Shown: in pieces, positions 34,229-42,614 of the stretch
Layout of the letters: each line of letters begins with the position of its first letter
Numbering within the stretch: position 1 is the first letter of the stretch
Assembly (NCBI GenBank): GCA_030434245.1
Contig: JAUISX010000002.1
Span: 248,001 to 312,000, forward strand
Direction of reading: 5' to 3'
Origin: Porphyromonadaceae bacterium W3.11
GTDB lineage: Bacteria > Bacteroidota > Bacteroidia > Bacteroidales > Porphyromonadaceae
DNA: 64,000 nucleotides
The notes under the pieces: model-generated
Told to the model about the DNA's origin: nothing
The model's database searches: none
What the model saw: only the letters and a program-made list of their open reading frames with translations
Program-made: the position numbers and the translations under genes

Positions 34229-35665
34229 GGTAGTGTCCCCAAAAGTGTGTACGGCAGAATGCGTCTCTGAAAAGCAAACCTACATATTTTTTCGCTTTGT
34301 TTTCCATAAACATTAAAGATAGACCAATAAAGAATTAAGGCAAGGCTGTCGTAGCACCGCGGAGACACCGCCTTGCCGTATTCTTTTAGGTTGATATCTT
34401 TGTGTTGGAAAATAAAGCACATTGTTGTTATTTACTTTTCATTGTTCTTCCTAAGTCCAAGAGTTAGATCTCCTATTCTTTTCTTCAGATAGTTTGCATT
34501 GATTGCAATACTACCTATCAAGTGTAGAGCGGATTCTACGCTAGGTAATGCACATTTATATCGAGCCCCTTTCTTTACCTGTCTATTGAAGCGTTCTATC
34601 CAGTTAGTACTATGAATGTACTTGCGAACACTGACGTCGTATTTTAGGTATGTGAAGTAATACTCTATCCTCTGACCGTTAGCTATTTTTGTGAGAAAAG
34701 GATAGCTCTTACGCCATCTGAACGCAAAGTTTTTAAAGCTCTCTAGGCCATCTAAAGGTGAGCTTCTTGAGCCGTCTTTACTAAAGACCTCCTGTAGATC
34801 ACTTGCGATGGCTGACTTATCTCGAGGGCGTATCTTTCGAGTTATTTCTCGCTGTAGATGCACCGTGCAGAGCTGGACTTCCACTTCTGTAAAGTGCTCA
34901 CGTGCAACCTCTTCAATGTTATTCAACCCGTCTGAAATGATTAGTCCTACCACTTCGAGTCCTCGGCTTTTTAGATCCTCAAAAAACTCGCCCCAGATGC
35001 CGCTTCCCTCTGTTGGATTATTATAGACACCCACGATGTCTCGACGTCCTTCGCTATCTAAACTCATCACTACAAAAAATGCCTCCTTGCTCACACTTTC
35101 TCCTCTCCGTACAGGAAGATATGTAGCATCGATAACAAGTGCCTCTAAAGTCCTCGGTAGACGTCTTTGACGCCACTCTTCTACTGCTTCTTGGGTCGAT
35201 AAGGAGAGACGATTGATTTGACTCGTACTATAACGTTTACCATACAAACGCTCGAATACTCCAGAGATATCCTCCATCGTATTACCGCAGCTATATAGAT
35301 AACCTGCTAGTTCTCCCATCTCTTTCTCTTGATCTTTGAGAACGCCTAAAATCAAGGGCATGAAGCCCTGCTGTCGAGTTCGGGGTACTCGTAATTCTAG
35401 CATATTACCACTCGCAAAGATGCGACGGGGGCGGTATCCATTGCTCACATCGCCACTATCTTCTTTATACAGTTCCCTCTCCCCTTGCATCGCTATTTCG
35501 ATGATTAACTCCATTAAACGACCAACTCCATTTGGCTCTGTCATCACGTTTGATAGAATTTCCTTAAATTGCATTTGTGTAAGTCTCATCTTCTTGTTTA
35601 TCTTTTGTTTTTAACTTTTCAAAGATAACATTCTTGGGACTTACACACTTTTTGGGGACAGTATC
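34229..35665 (-). mobile_element. IS256-family insertion sequence nested in IS982
   Basis: 1437 bp flanked by an 8-bp target duplication TGTCAAGA (34221-34228, 35666-35673). Imperfect inverted ends: GGTAGTGTCCCCAAAAGTGT... at the left and the inverse of GATACTGTCCCCAAAAAGTG... at the right. One intact transposase gene. Confidence 0.9.
34432..35589 (-). CDS. IS256-family (mutator-type) transposase
   Basis: A 385-residue enzyme. Acidic residues in ALVIDATYLPVRRGE, LIISDGLNNIEEVA and STNWIERFNRQVKKGAR give the DDE triad of IS256/MULE transposases, along with the C-x2-H block QLCTVHLQREI. Near usual length and without disruption, so probably functional. Transcribed opposite to the host IS982 gene. 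Confidence 0.92.
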   Translation of the reverse strand: MRLTQMQFKEILSNVMTEPNGVGRLMELIIEIAMQGERELYKEDSGDVSNGYRPRRIFASGNMLELRVPRTRQQGFMPLILGVLKDQEKEMGELAGYLYSCGNTMEDISGVFERLYGKRYSTSQINRLSLSTQEAVEEWRQRRLPRTLEALVIDATYLPVRRGESVSKEAFFVVMSLDSEGRRDIVGVYNNPTEGSGIWGEFFEDLKSRGLEVVGLIISDGLNNIEEVAREHFTEVEVQLCTVHLQREITRKIRPRDKSAIASDLQEVFSKDGSRSSPLDGLESFKNFAFRWRKSYPFLTKIANGQRIEYYFTYLKYDVSVRKYIHSTNWIERFNRQVKKGARYKCALPSVESALHLIGSIAINANYLKKRIGDLTLGLRKNNEK

Positions 35666-35673
35666 TGTCAAGA

Positions 35674-36402
35674 TATAGAGACCTCAAGTCCTTCTATCTC
35701 AAATATGTTCAGATTCATCTTAAAAACGAATTTCCTCAAACAGTCTGCTATAATCGTTTTGTTGAACTTCAAACTAAAGTGGGGCTAAAGCTTGTTATGC
35801 TTCTCAATATGTGCTGCTTAGGAAAGTCTACAGGTGTTTCTTTCATTGACTCTACCCCTCTAAGAGCTTGCCATATCAAACGGGAAAGAAATCATAAAAC
35901 TATGAAAGGTTGGGCACAGAAAGGTCGCTCCACAATGGGTTGGTTCTATGGCTTTAAACTGCATCTTGTTATCAATGACAAAGGAGAGATTATCACCTAT
36001 CAGATCACGCCTGGTAATACAGATGACAGAGCACCACTAAAGGATGACTCTTTCTCTAAGAAACTCTTTGGTAAGCTCATAGCGGATAGAGGATATATCT
36101 CAAAAAATCTATTTGACAAGCTCTTTATTGATGATATTCACTTGATTACAAAACTTAAGAAGAATATGAAGAATGCTCTAATGCATATTCATGATAAAAT
36201 TCTCCTTCGAAAAAGATCCATCATAGAAACCGTCAATGATCTCTTAAAGAATGTATGCCAAATAGAACATACGAGACATCGCAGTGTTAATAACTTCGTA
36301 GTCAATCTGTTTTCAGCGTTACTTGCGTACAACTTGATGCCTAAAAAGCCTTCCTTGAATCTTGAAATTATTGATAAAGAGGCTCTTGCTACAGTTGCTT
36401 AA
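35674..36402 (+). pseudogene. IS982-family transposase, 3' part
   Basis: 242 codons in phase with 34055-34228. Contains the catalytic acids in SFIDSTPLRACH, KLIADRGYISKNLF and SIIETVNDLLKN. An ATG at 35779 could start a 207-residue fragment but it would lack the N-terminal domain. Broken only by the nested element. Confidence 0.88.
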
Positions 36403-36444
36403 ATCGAACTCGCGTTATTCTATAGTTACCAACTTATGTAATCC

Positions 36445-38025
36445 TTATTGGTAGAGGGTATTGGATTGCTCTAGGTAGGTGATGAAGTCGGCTATCTTGT
36501 AGGGTCTTATCTCGTGACCTTTCGTATGGTGTACATACTCTATCTGCCTCCTAGAGTCAGAGAATATGGAGGGGGCTACAAATATACACTGAGCCTCGGG
36601 GTATCTCATCTGATACTTTTCTAAGTGTCGCTCTATAGGCCATATCTCCATGATCGTTTGGGTACGCCCCGAAGCCATAGTAACCTCAACTAGGATACCA
36701 TTGTGTTCCTCCTTACACTCAATATCTCCACTATTTCCGCCAGCGGTACTGGTGGGTAACCCCTCATCATCAGTAGGATAATTGGGGGTGACCACTACGT
36801 CAGGGAAGTTATACTTGATTGCCATCGCCGTGAGAAACTCTAGGCGTGAGGGCTTAGGGATTAGGCGGAGCACATCATCTGAGGAGTTTTGCCCTGAGGC
36901 GAGTACTTGGAGCTCACTCTTGATATTGTCCCAACCATAGATACCAACCCAGTTATTGAGCAAATGCTGGCTTTGGGTAGTGGTAGGAGATACGGTGCTT
37001 AGGCTTAAGAGCATACTATCGACCGTAGCCATATAGTCAAAGTAGTCTCGCTCATTGGTATAGGTTTGGTAGGTCAAATAACGGCTTAGGATGTAATCGA
37101 CTTTCTTATCCTCATTGTGATTGATGTCGATAAACCGCCCTGCACCTCGTAGGGTAATAAGCCCTGTCAGCCTCATCTTGCGGATAAACTCATCAGGGTA
37201 TTCCTGCATAATGGACTTAGGTTTAAACTTCTTGAAGGCTCCCTCCATTATCTCCTCAGTGCATAGGTCACAAATCACTTCATCAGAGGGAGTATAACCA
37301 TACTCCTCCCTTAGCTTCATTATCCTTTCGTAGAGTGCTTGTGCATTGTTATCCTTCCAAAAGATAAGGAGTGGCAATTCCCTACGTGACATCCCTGTAT
37401 TATTATTGCGTGGGTCAGCATTGAGGAGCTTAATAACTCTTAGGAGGAGGACGAGGGGGATATTGTCATTAAGCACCTTGACGAAGGGGTTTTTACGTTG
37501 CGACCTACTCATCGCCTGCAAGAATGCCTCTGTTTCGTATTCAGGGTGGCTCTCTGTGATGGCTAGCATATTATCCCTCCTTACATCTACCTCGATGATG
37601 GATGCGTAGCGAGTGCCAATGGTGGAAAACTCGATAGGCTCTCCCACCTTGAAATATACGAAGCCCAGCTCCTTTGTGAAATCAAAAATTGTTGCAAAGC
37701 GTGAGGCATAGCCGTGAGCAAATCCCGCCTCTTTGTGATTTTGGGGATTATGCTCCAGCATCCAAGCTACCTCACGGTCACTTAGGAGGGTGTTGCCAAA
37801 TGCTCCTTGCTCCGTACCTTGCCACTTCTCTTTGATGCTATCTGTTTTTTTCTTAGGGCGGTAGAGACCGTAGCGGATGAGTTCGCCCACCACCTTAGTA
37901 GCCAAATCATCGGTAAGTTCCTCTCCGTCAAACTGTTTGAGTAGCCATAGTAGCCTTTTGATTCGTTCGGGATTGCGAACTGTGGTAGTAAATAGGAGGG
38001 GCTTGTATTCTCGATTTCGTGCCAT
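36445..38025 (-). CDS. Type IIS restriction endonuclease, AlwI-like
   Basis: A 526-residue protein. It opens with KPLLFTTTVRNPERIKRLLW, the typical start of the AlwI-type family (PF09491-like; also MlyI and the nicking relatives). The C-terminal nuclease core shows FPDVVVTPNYPTDDEG and then GDIECKEEHNGILVEVTM, fitting a PD-(D/E)xK-like site. AlwI cuts near GGATC; the same target is a guess here. Last gene of the operon, 3 bp after the second methyltransferase, so host DNA would be methylated by genes translated first. Confidence 0.82.
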   Translation of the reverse strand: MARNREYKPLLFTTTVRNPERIKRLLWLLKQFDGEELTDDLATKVVGELIRYGLYRPKKKTDSIKEKWQGTEQGAFGNTLLSDREVAWMLEHNPQNHKEAGFAHGYASRFATIFDFTKELGFVYFKVGEPIEFSTIGTRYASIIEVDVRRDNMLAITESHPEYETEAFLQAMSRSQRKNPFVKVLNDNIPLVLLLRVIKLLNADPRNNNTGMSRRELPLLIFWKDNNAQALYERIMKLREEYGYTPSDEVICDLCTEEIMEGAFKKFKPKSIMQEYPDEFIRKMRLTGLITLRGAGRFIDINHNEDKKVDYILSRYLTYQTYTNERDYFDYMATVDSMLLSLSTVSPTTTQSQHLLNNWVGIYGWDNIKSELQVLASGQNSSDDVLRLIPKPSRLEFLTAMAIKYNFPDVVVTPNYPTDDEGLPTSTAGGNSGDIECKEEHNGILVEVTMASGRTQTIMEIWPIERHLEKYQMRYPEAQCIFVAPSIFSDSRRQIEYVHHTKGHEIRPYKIADFITYLEQSNTLYQ

Positions 38026-38028
38026 AAT

Positions 38029-38934
38029 TTAGTAGTTGGTTATAAGGACTTCGTCAAACTTCTTGATCGTATTATCGTGGTAGCTAATGTAATTGCTCTT
38101 TATAGAGGTGGAGCGGTACTTACTAGCCCACTCCGTGAGGGTGGTATTCTCCACACCCTTATATATAGCGACATTGGAGAGTGCCCATTGGATTCCCTTG
38201 TCACAAAGGTCATCAAGTAGCAGATACAGCTCTCGCTCCTCTGTCTCACCCCATAGCTTATTGTACTCGCTATGAGTGATAAGATATGGGGGGTCTAGGT
38301 AGATCAAATCGTCGGACTGTGGCTCTATCTCCTTGAAAAATGCCCTGTAATCAAGGGCATACCAAGCTATCTCGCTACGCTCTACCTTGTCGAGATAGTC
38401 GTCTAGGGCTTTACGCGTATTGCTATTGAAGTCCACATTGCCTACTGGGATATTAAAGTCTCCACGGCTATTGAAGCGAAGCATACGATTAAAGCCATAT
38501 ATGAGTAGCAAGTAGAGGTGTATGGGGTCTCGCTCTTGGGAGCGGTTGTAATCACTCCTCATACGGAGGTATGCATCCTTATTGTAGCGTGCGATGTAGG
38601 TTTTGGGGTGTTGCTCCTTTAGCTCATTGGGAATGACATCCTCCACATAAGTGTAGGATAGCCCATAGTGGCGGATAATTCGCTCTAACTCGTTGTATAG
38701 CTCCCTACGCCTACCTCGGTAGCTTGTGAGCATACGATGTAGTTCTATCACATAGGGGTCTATGTCGTTGAGGAGGTAGCTGGTAGCCCTAGTATTCATA
38801 AATACCGAACCACCACCCACAAATGGCTCTATAAGCCTACCGATAGAGGTGGGGAAATGCCCCCTTATCTCCTCCATCAGTTTGTACTTGTCACCAACGT
38901 AGAAGAGTGGGGAACGCTTTATCTCGTCTCTCAT
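38029..38934 (-). CDS. N6-adenine DNA methyltransferase, D12/Dam-like (second of pair)
   Basis: A 301-residue Dam-type enzyme: SPLFYVGDKYKLMEEI near the start, SAM-binding RLIEPFVGGGSVFMN (about residues 33-47), and catalytic DLIYLDPPYLITHSEY (about residues 192-207). Type IIS systems with an asymmetric site need each strand methylated, commonly by two enzymes; this is one. It overlaps the HTH-methyltransferase gene by 44 bp in a different frame and ends 3 bp before the nuclease gene. Confidence 0.88.
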   Translation of the reverse strand: MRDEIKRSPLFYVGDKYKLMEEIRGHFPTSIGRLIEPFVGGGSVFMNTRATSYLLNDIDPYVIELHRMLTSYRGRRRELYNELERIIRHYGLSYTYVEDVIPNELKEQHPKTYIARYNKDAYLRMRSDYNRSQERDPIHLYLLLIYGFNRMLRFNSRGDFNIPVGNVDFNSNTRKALDDYLDKVERSEIAWYALDYRAFFKEIEPQSDDLIYLDPPYLITHSEYNKLWGETEERELYLLLDDLCDKGIQWALSNVAIYKGVENTTLTEWASKYRSTSIKSNYISYHDNTIKKFDEVLITNY

Positions 38935-40261
38935 AATCTACTTTTGTTACAAATAATAGCTCCTTATGGTCGGAGAAGTCGGTTTTACCTGCATTGAAGT
39001 ATTGGTGCGACTGGCTAAAAACTTTAGTTTCCCCACACAGCTCTAATATCTCCTTGATGTCTTCGAGCCTCATCTTATTTTCGCTAGAGTTGCTCTTGCT
39101 CTTGTAAGTGTTATTATATGAGACGACGATGTACTTGGTATCAAGCACACTTACTAGGTCTCTAAATGCATCTACCGCCCTTACCGTGCAGTAGGCACTC
39201 ATATTCTCGGGGGCAGGCTTGAGGGCTACGCCAAATAGCTCTGGAGCATCCCACTTGACAAGTGTCTCATAGAGGTGATAAAAGCGGCAGTACTGGCGAG
39301 AGTTATAGGGGGGGTCGATATAGACTACATCGGCACTTATCTCTCGGGCTAATAGGTTGGAGTCATCACGGTGTATCTCTGCCCCCTCGTAGCTCATAGC
39401 ATCTATGGGACGAAGCCTGAGTGGTCGTGGCGTAATGGGCTTCTTGATGTAGGCGTCAAAGTGTCCTACCGTGTTGGCAAGCCTATCTATATTATATATC
39501 AGGGTCGCTAGTAGGATATTGTACTCCTTAGGCGTGAGCTCGTGGCGAATCTCCTCGATACACTGCCGAATGTACCCAATCTTCTTAGCCACACTCTGCT
39601 CGTAATACTTACCGCCAAAGTGAGTGGAGAAGTAATTGTCTCTAAGGCTATCGGGGTCAATGGTATTGTAATAGTCTAGGAGGTCGCACACCCTCTTCTG
39701 CCTCCAATCTCCCTCCTCAAAGAAGGCTCTATATATCACATTATTGGAGTAGAGAAAGTCATTGATAATCACACGGTCGTAAATCTCAAGAGCCCTACTA
39801 GCCACCACCCCTGTACCAGCAAAAAGGTCACAAAATGTCCCCTCCGTAGTGGTCTCCCTCCTTATGGTCGTCATAATCCAATCTGTGAGCTTCGCCTTGC
39901 TCCCAATGTATCTACGGCTCTCAAGTGGTAGAGGCTTGGTGTAGATGCTATTATTAAGAGTTTCGAGATAGCCGATACCGTAGCTCAATTTTTGCTCCGC
40001 AATATTGAGAGCCTCCATAGCCACATCGGGATACTCTAGGCTATGAATAATCCTGTCGCTCTCTCTCTGGGCGAGTAGTGTCTCACTACTTATATCATAA
40101 ATGGATGCTAGTTTTTGGATTTGTGAGACCGTGGGCAGTCGCCTGCCATTCTCTATACGGCTGATGTGTGAGCCTCCAATCCCCGAAGCCTCCTCCACCT
40201 CGGATATCTGTAGTGCTTTATTCTCCCTGAGGTCTCTCAGTATCTGACCTATCATATACAT
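38891..40261 (-). CDS. HTH-fused N6-adenine DNA methyltransferase
   Basis: A 456-residue protein. Residues 1-70 are an XRE-type HTH (ISEVEEASGIGGSHISRIEN). Residues 110-455 form an adenine methyltransferase: RRYIGSKAKLTDWI, SAM motif GTFCDLFAGTGVVASRA and catalytic DVVYIDPPYNSRQYC. Restriction systems often use a separate C protein with this HTH to time expression; here it is fused to the enzyme, so it may repress its own promoter. A TTG at 40306 would add 15 residues, but it lies upstream of the predicted transcription start, so ATG 40261 (after CAAAGGACT) is chosen. Confidence 0.85.
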   Translation of the reverse strand: MYMIGQILRDLRENKALQISEVEEASGIGGSHISRIENGRRLPTVSQIQKLASIYDISSETLLAQRESDRIIHSLEYPDVAMEALNIAEQKLSYGIGYLETLNNSIYTKPLPLESRRYIGSKAKLTDWIMTTIRRETTTEGTFCDLFAGTGVVASRALEIYDRVIINDFLYSNNVIYRAFFEEGDWRQKRVCDLLDYYNTIDPDSLRDNYFSTHFGGKYYEQSVAKKIGYIRQCIEEIRHELTPKEYNILLATLIYNIDRLANTVGHFDAYIKKPITPRPLRLRPIDAMSYEGAEIHRDDSNLLAREISADVVYIDPPYNSRQYCRFYHLYETLVKWDAPELFGVALKPAPENMSAYCTVRAVDAFRDLVSVLDTKYIVVSYNNTYKSKSNSSENKMRLEDIKEILELCGETKVFSQSHQYFNAGKTDFSDHKELLFVTKVDYERRDKAFPTLLRW

Positions 40262-40293
40262 AGTCCTTTGTTTTATTTCTTGACATCTATTGG

Positions 40294-40325
40294 CAAATTT
40301 ACCCAATTGTCCTCATATGTTCAAA
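40294..40325 (-). promoter_or_regulatory. Promoter of the restriction-modification operon
   Basis: On the minus strand TTTG (40322-40325), 20 bp, then a perfect -7 box TAAATTTG (40294-40301); predicted start about 25 bases before the ATG at 40261. It sits at the edge of the IS3 remnant. Confidence 0.6.
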
Positions 40326-40333
40326 GAATAAAT

Positions 40334-40741
40334 TTACTCTTCCAAATCTCTTTCCCCGACATGGTCTTCAAATCCGTGGTTTACCACACCAAACGTAGTT
40401 CTCGGGACCCCTCTTTTTTTCTTAGCTCGTAGCAATAAGTTATTGGCTCTAAGAATATCAAAGAATCTATCACGACCTATGACCATCTTCTCTCCAAAGT
40501 ACTCTTTACAGAGCTGATAAAGCTGATTTCCACCGGCTTTGGGTAAATGGGCTTTTTGTCTGAGATAGTGACAGTAGTAAACGATGGACCCTGAAAGAGC
40601 ACTTAGTTCTTCCTCTTTATACTTACGACTGTGATCGTAGTTATAATAGCCACTACGACTAACATTAGCTAGAAGACACAACTCGCTGATACTAAACAGA
40701 CTATTTTGGTCTTTAAAACCTTTTAGGAGAGTGTCGATCAC
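40334..40741 (-). pseudogene. IS3-family OrfB, truncated
   Basis: An N-terminal OrfB fragment (ISELCLLANVSRSGYYNYD, then NNLLLRAKKKRGVPRTTFGV) that ends before the rve/DDE core. Truncated by deletion or by the arrival of the restriction-modification operon next to it. Begins with GTG; relative to OrfA it is in the +1 rather than the -1 phase, so it is not readable by the usual IS3 slip. Confidence 0.8.
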
Positions 40742-40742
40742 T

Positions 40743-41126
40743 TCAAATCGCTCTTTTTTTTATGTCTATATTATGCTTCTCTGCTACTTTTTCCAACATT
40801 GTCTTGTGGAATAAGGCGTCCAACTCTGCTGTTCTTTTTGCTACTTTTAAACGTGAGTTTTCACGCTTTAACTCTAATAATTCTCGTCGTAATTCTTTCT
40901 CACTTTTGCTCATACCCTCTTCATTTACTAGGTTGTTTGATGGTGTTTCTACTCCAAAGATACTCAACCATTTATAAAGTGTAACACAGCCAATCTTATA
41001 TCTTTTAGCTACATCTACTACTGAATCTCCAGTACAGAGAAGATCATTCACTACGAGATACCTAAATTCATTACTATAATACCTCGAATGTTGAGGATTC
41101 ATTCTTTTTGTGCTTTTTTCTTCCAT
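40743..41126 (-). CDS. IS3-family OrfA
   Basis: A 127-residue HTH protein (SVVDVAKRYKIGCVTLYKWL) followed by a Leu-zipper-like helix (LRRELLELKRENSRLKVAKR), the two parts of IS3 OrfA. An A8 run at 40754-40761 (T on the plus strand), near its end, is where IS3 elements slip to OrfB. Without OrfB's core the element is dead unless helped in trans. Its outer end is near 41150-41180 but I cannot fix the repeat. Confidence 0.8.
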   Translation of the reverse strand: MEEKSTKRMNPQHSRYYSNEFRYLVVNDLLCTGDSVVDVAKRYKIGCVTLYKWLSIFGVETPSNNLVNEEGMSKSEKELRRELLELKRENSRLKVAKRTAELDALFHKTMLEKVAEKHNIDIKKRAI

Positions 41127-41225
41127 TACTTTTCTTCTTCTTCTTGTCCACTATTTCAGGATAGCACACATCAGTTTTTAATTAATTTCTGTGCACTTTT
41201 TTCAGGAATAGCATAGAATTTTCGG

Positions 41226-41311
41226 TTTTGAAGGTAGCGGTACAATCTTTCGAAAGTACCAGTACAATGATTTGAGAGTATCGGTAGAATATTTAGAAAG
41301 TACCTATACCC
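41226..41311. repeat. Four imperfect 22-bp direct repeats
   Basis: Units begin at 41226, 41248, 41270 and 41292; consensus is WTTYGAAAGTANCGGTACAATN. For example TTTCGAAAGTACCAGTACAA (41248-) and ATTTGAGAGTATCGGTAGAA (41270-). The array separates accessory DNA from core genes and ends 15 bp before the methyltransferase promoter region. Confidence 0.7.
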
Positions 41312-41326
41312 TCTTTTGTCTGCTGC

Positions 41327-41358
41327 TAGCTTTGTATCTGGGAATTTTATTATATTTG
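41327..41358 (+). promoter_or_regulatory. Two possible -7 boxes for the TrmH/ispD/recG genes
   Basis: TAGCTTTG (41327-41334) and TATATTTG (41351-41358), both perfect TAnnTTTG. The first would give a leader of about 23 bases before ATG 41364, the second almost none. A clear -33 is seen only for the second (TTTG at 41331-41334, 16 bp away). Confidence 0.5.
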
Positions 41359-41363
41359 AGTGT

Positions 41364-41912
41364 ATGAGTAGAGCTAGAAAACTAAAAATAGAGGAGATGG
41401 AGCGGCTACAGCCGCAAGAGTATCAAGAGATAGCTAAACGTCCTATAACTGTGGTACTAGATAATGTCCGCAGCATGCATAATGTTGGGGCTGTATTTCG
41501 GACTGCTGATGCTCTTCGTCTGGAGAAGATAATGCTTTGTGGTATTTCGGGACAACCTCCACATGCCGAGATTCATAAGAGTGCGTTGGGTGCTGAAGAA
41601 GTTGTGCCGTGGTCCTATTACCAAAATTGTGATGAAGCTATACTTCAGCTTAAAGCTAATGGTTACCAGGTATGGGCATTAGAGCAGGCTGAGGGTAGTG
41701 TTATGTTACCTAAACTTTCTGCTTTACTTAATACGCATCAACCCTTAGCTATAGTTCTTGGAAATGAAGTCGAAGGTGTACAACAGTCTGTTATGGATCT
41801 CTGTGATGGAACTGTGGAGATTAAGCAATATGGTACTAAGCATTCAATGAATGTGAGTGTAGCTGCAGGAATTGTGTTATGGGTTGTTTCAGAGCTTTAT
41901 AAGATTGATTAA
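41364..41912 (+). CDS. TrmH/SpoU family RNA 2'-O-methyltransferase
   Basis: A 182-residue SPOUT methyltransferase: TVVLDNVRSMHNVGAVFRTA (motif 1, about residues 28-47), LAIVLGNEVEGV (motif 2) and IKQYGTKHSMNVSVAAGI (motif 3, the knot). It methylates a ribose in tRNA or rRNA; the exact site is not readable from sequence. Short, without an N-terminal RNA-binding extension. ATG 41364 is chosen; 41316 would place promoter boxes inside the gene. Precedes ispD by 12 bp. Confidence 0.88.
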   Translation: MSRARKLKIEEMERLQPQEYQEIAKRPITVVLDNVRSMHNVGAVFRTADALRLEKIMLCGISGQPPHAEIHKSALGAEEVVPWSYYQNCDEAILQLKANGYQVWALEQAEGSVMLPKLSALLNTHQPLAIVLGNEVEGVQQSVMDLCDGTVEIKQYGTKHSMNVSVAAGIVLWVVSELYKID

Positions 41913-41924
41913 ACTACTTCCTTT

Positions 41925-42614
41925 ATGAGTAAGAAGCTTTCAATTGTCGTGGTTGCTGGAGGTAAGGGAAGTCGTATGAGAAAAGATGTTCCTAAACAAT
42001 ATATAGAGCTTAAGGGAATACCTATATTCATTCATACACTATTAAACCTCAATAGACTATCGCCAGAGAGTGAGTTGATTTTGGTCGTCCCATTAGGCGA
42101 TATTGATTATGTGCGTCAACTTTTGCAAAGATATAATTTGCAGAATGTATGTGTGACCTATGGTGGGAAATCAAGAGCAGAGAGTGTCTTTAATGGATTG
42201 CAGCAAGCACGCTGTGATTACGTAGCAATACATGATGCTGTACGCCCTTTTGTTACATCAAGAATGTTTGACGATTTAGTAAATGCTATGGCTGATTCTG
42301 ATGCCGTCATTCCAGCTATCTTACCGATCGATTCTGTGAGGATATCTTTGGATGGCGGGACGCCTTATTCTGTTGATCGTAATAAGGTTTATCTTGTCCA
42401 GACGCCTCAATGCTTTAAACGCTCTATTTTGTTAGATGCCTATGACTCTTTTTTTTCTTCACCATTAGATGCACTAACTGACGATGCGAGCATCGTTGAG
42501 CATTATGCTTCTATTTCTCCTGTGTTGGTTTCTGGAGATATTAATAATATTAAGATTACTACACCAAAGGATTTGTTATTAGCTGATTTTATCTTGGACG
42601 AGCATTCTTATTAA
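41925..42614 (+). CDS. ispD: 2-C-methyl-D-erythritol 4-phosphate cytidylyltransferase
   Basis: A 229-residue IspD: nucleotide-binding VVVAGGKGSRMRKDVPKQYI at the N-terminus, GGKSRAESVFNGL, DYVAIHDAVRPFV, QTPQCFKRSIL and DDASIVEHY. It makes CDP-ME in the non-mevalonate isoprenoid pathway, cytosolic. Full length. Its stop overlaps the recG start (TAATG), so the two are translationally coupled. Confidence 0.95.
   Translation: MSKKLSIVVVAGGKGSRMRKDVPKQYIELKGIPIFIHTLLNLNRLSPESELILVVPLGDIDYVRQLLQRYNLQNVCVTYGGKSRAESVFNGLQQARCDYVAIHDAVRPFVTSRMFDDLVNAMADSDAVIPAILPIDSVRISLDGGTPYSVDRNKVYLVQTPQCFKRSILLDAYDSFFSSPLDALTDDASIVEHYASISPVLVSGDINNIKITTPKDLLLADFILDEHSY

Larger units (their letters stand above)
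33943..36416 (+). mobile_element. IS982-family insertion sequence interrupted by an IS256-family element
   Basis: Ends AACGTGAGTTCGACATAAG (33943-33961) and, on the other side, the inverse of AACGCGAGTTCGATTTAAG (36398-36416), 16 of 19 matching. Without the inner element it is about 1.03 kb, normal for IS982. A target duplication is not evident. Its left end butts on the T-run of a terminator. Confidence 0.85.

Noticed and set aside
40262-40306. TTG start for the HTH-methyltransferase
   Set aside because: It precedes the predicted transcription start, since the -7 box lies inside the added codons.
40743-40765. Standard IS3 -1 frameshift joining OrfA and OrfB at the A8 run
   Set aside because: The -1 frame meets a stop six codons later; OrfB is in the +1 phase, and it is truncated anyway.
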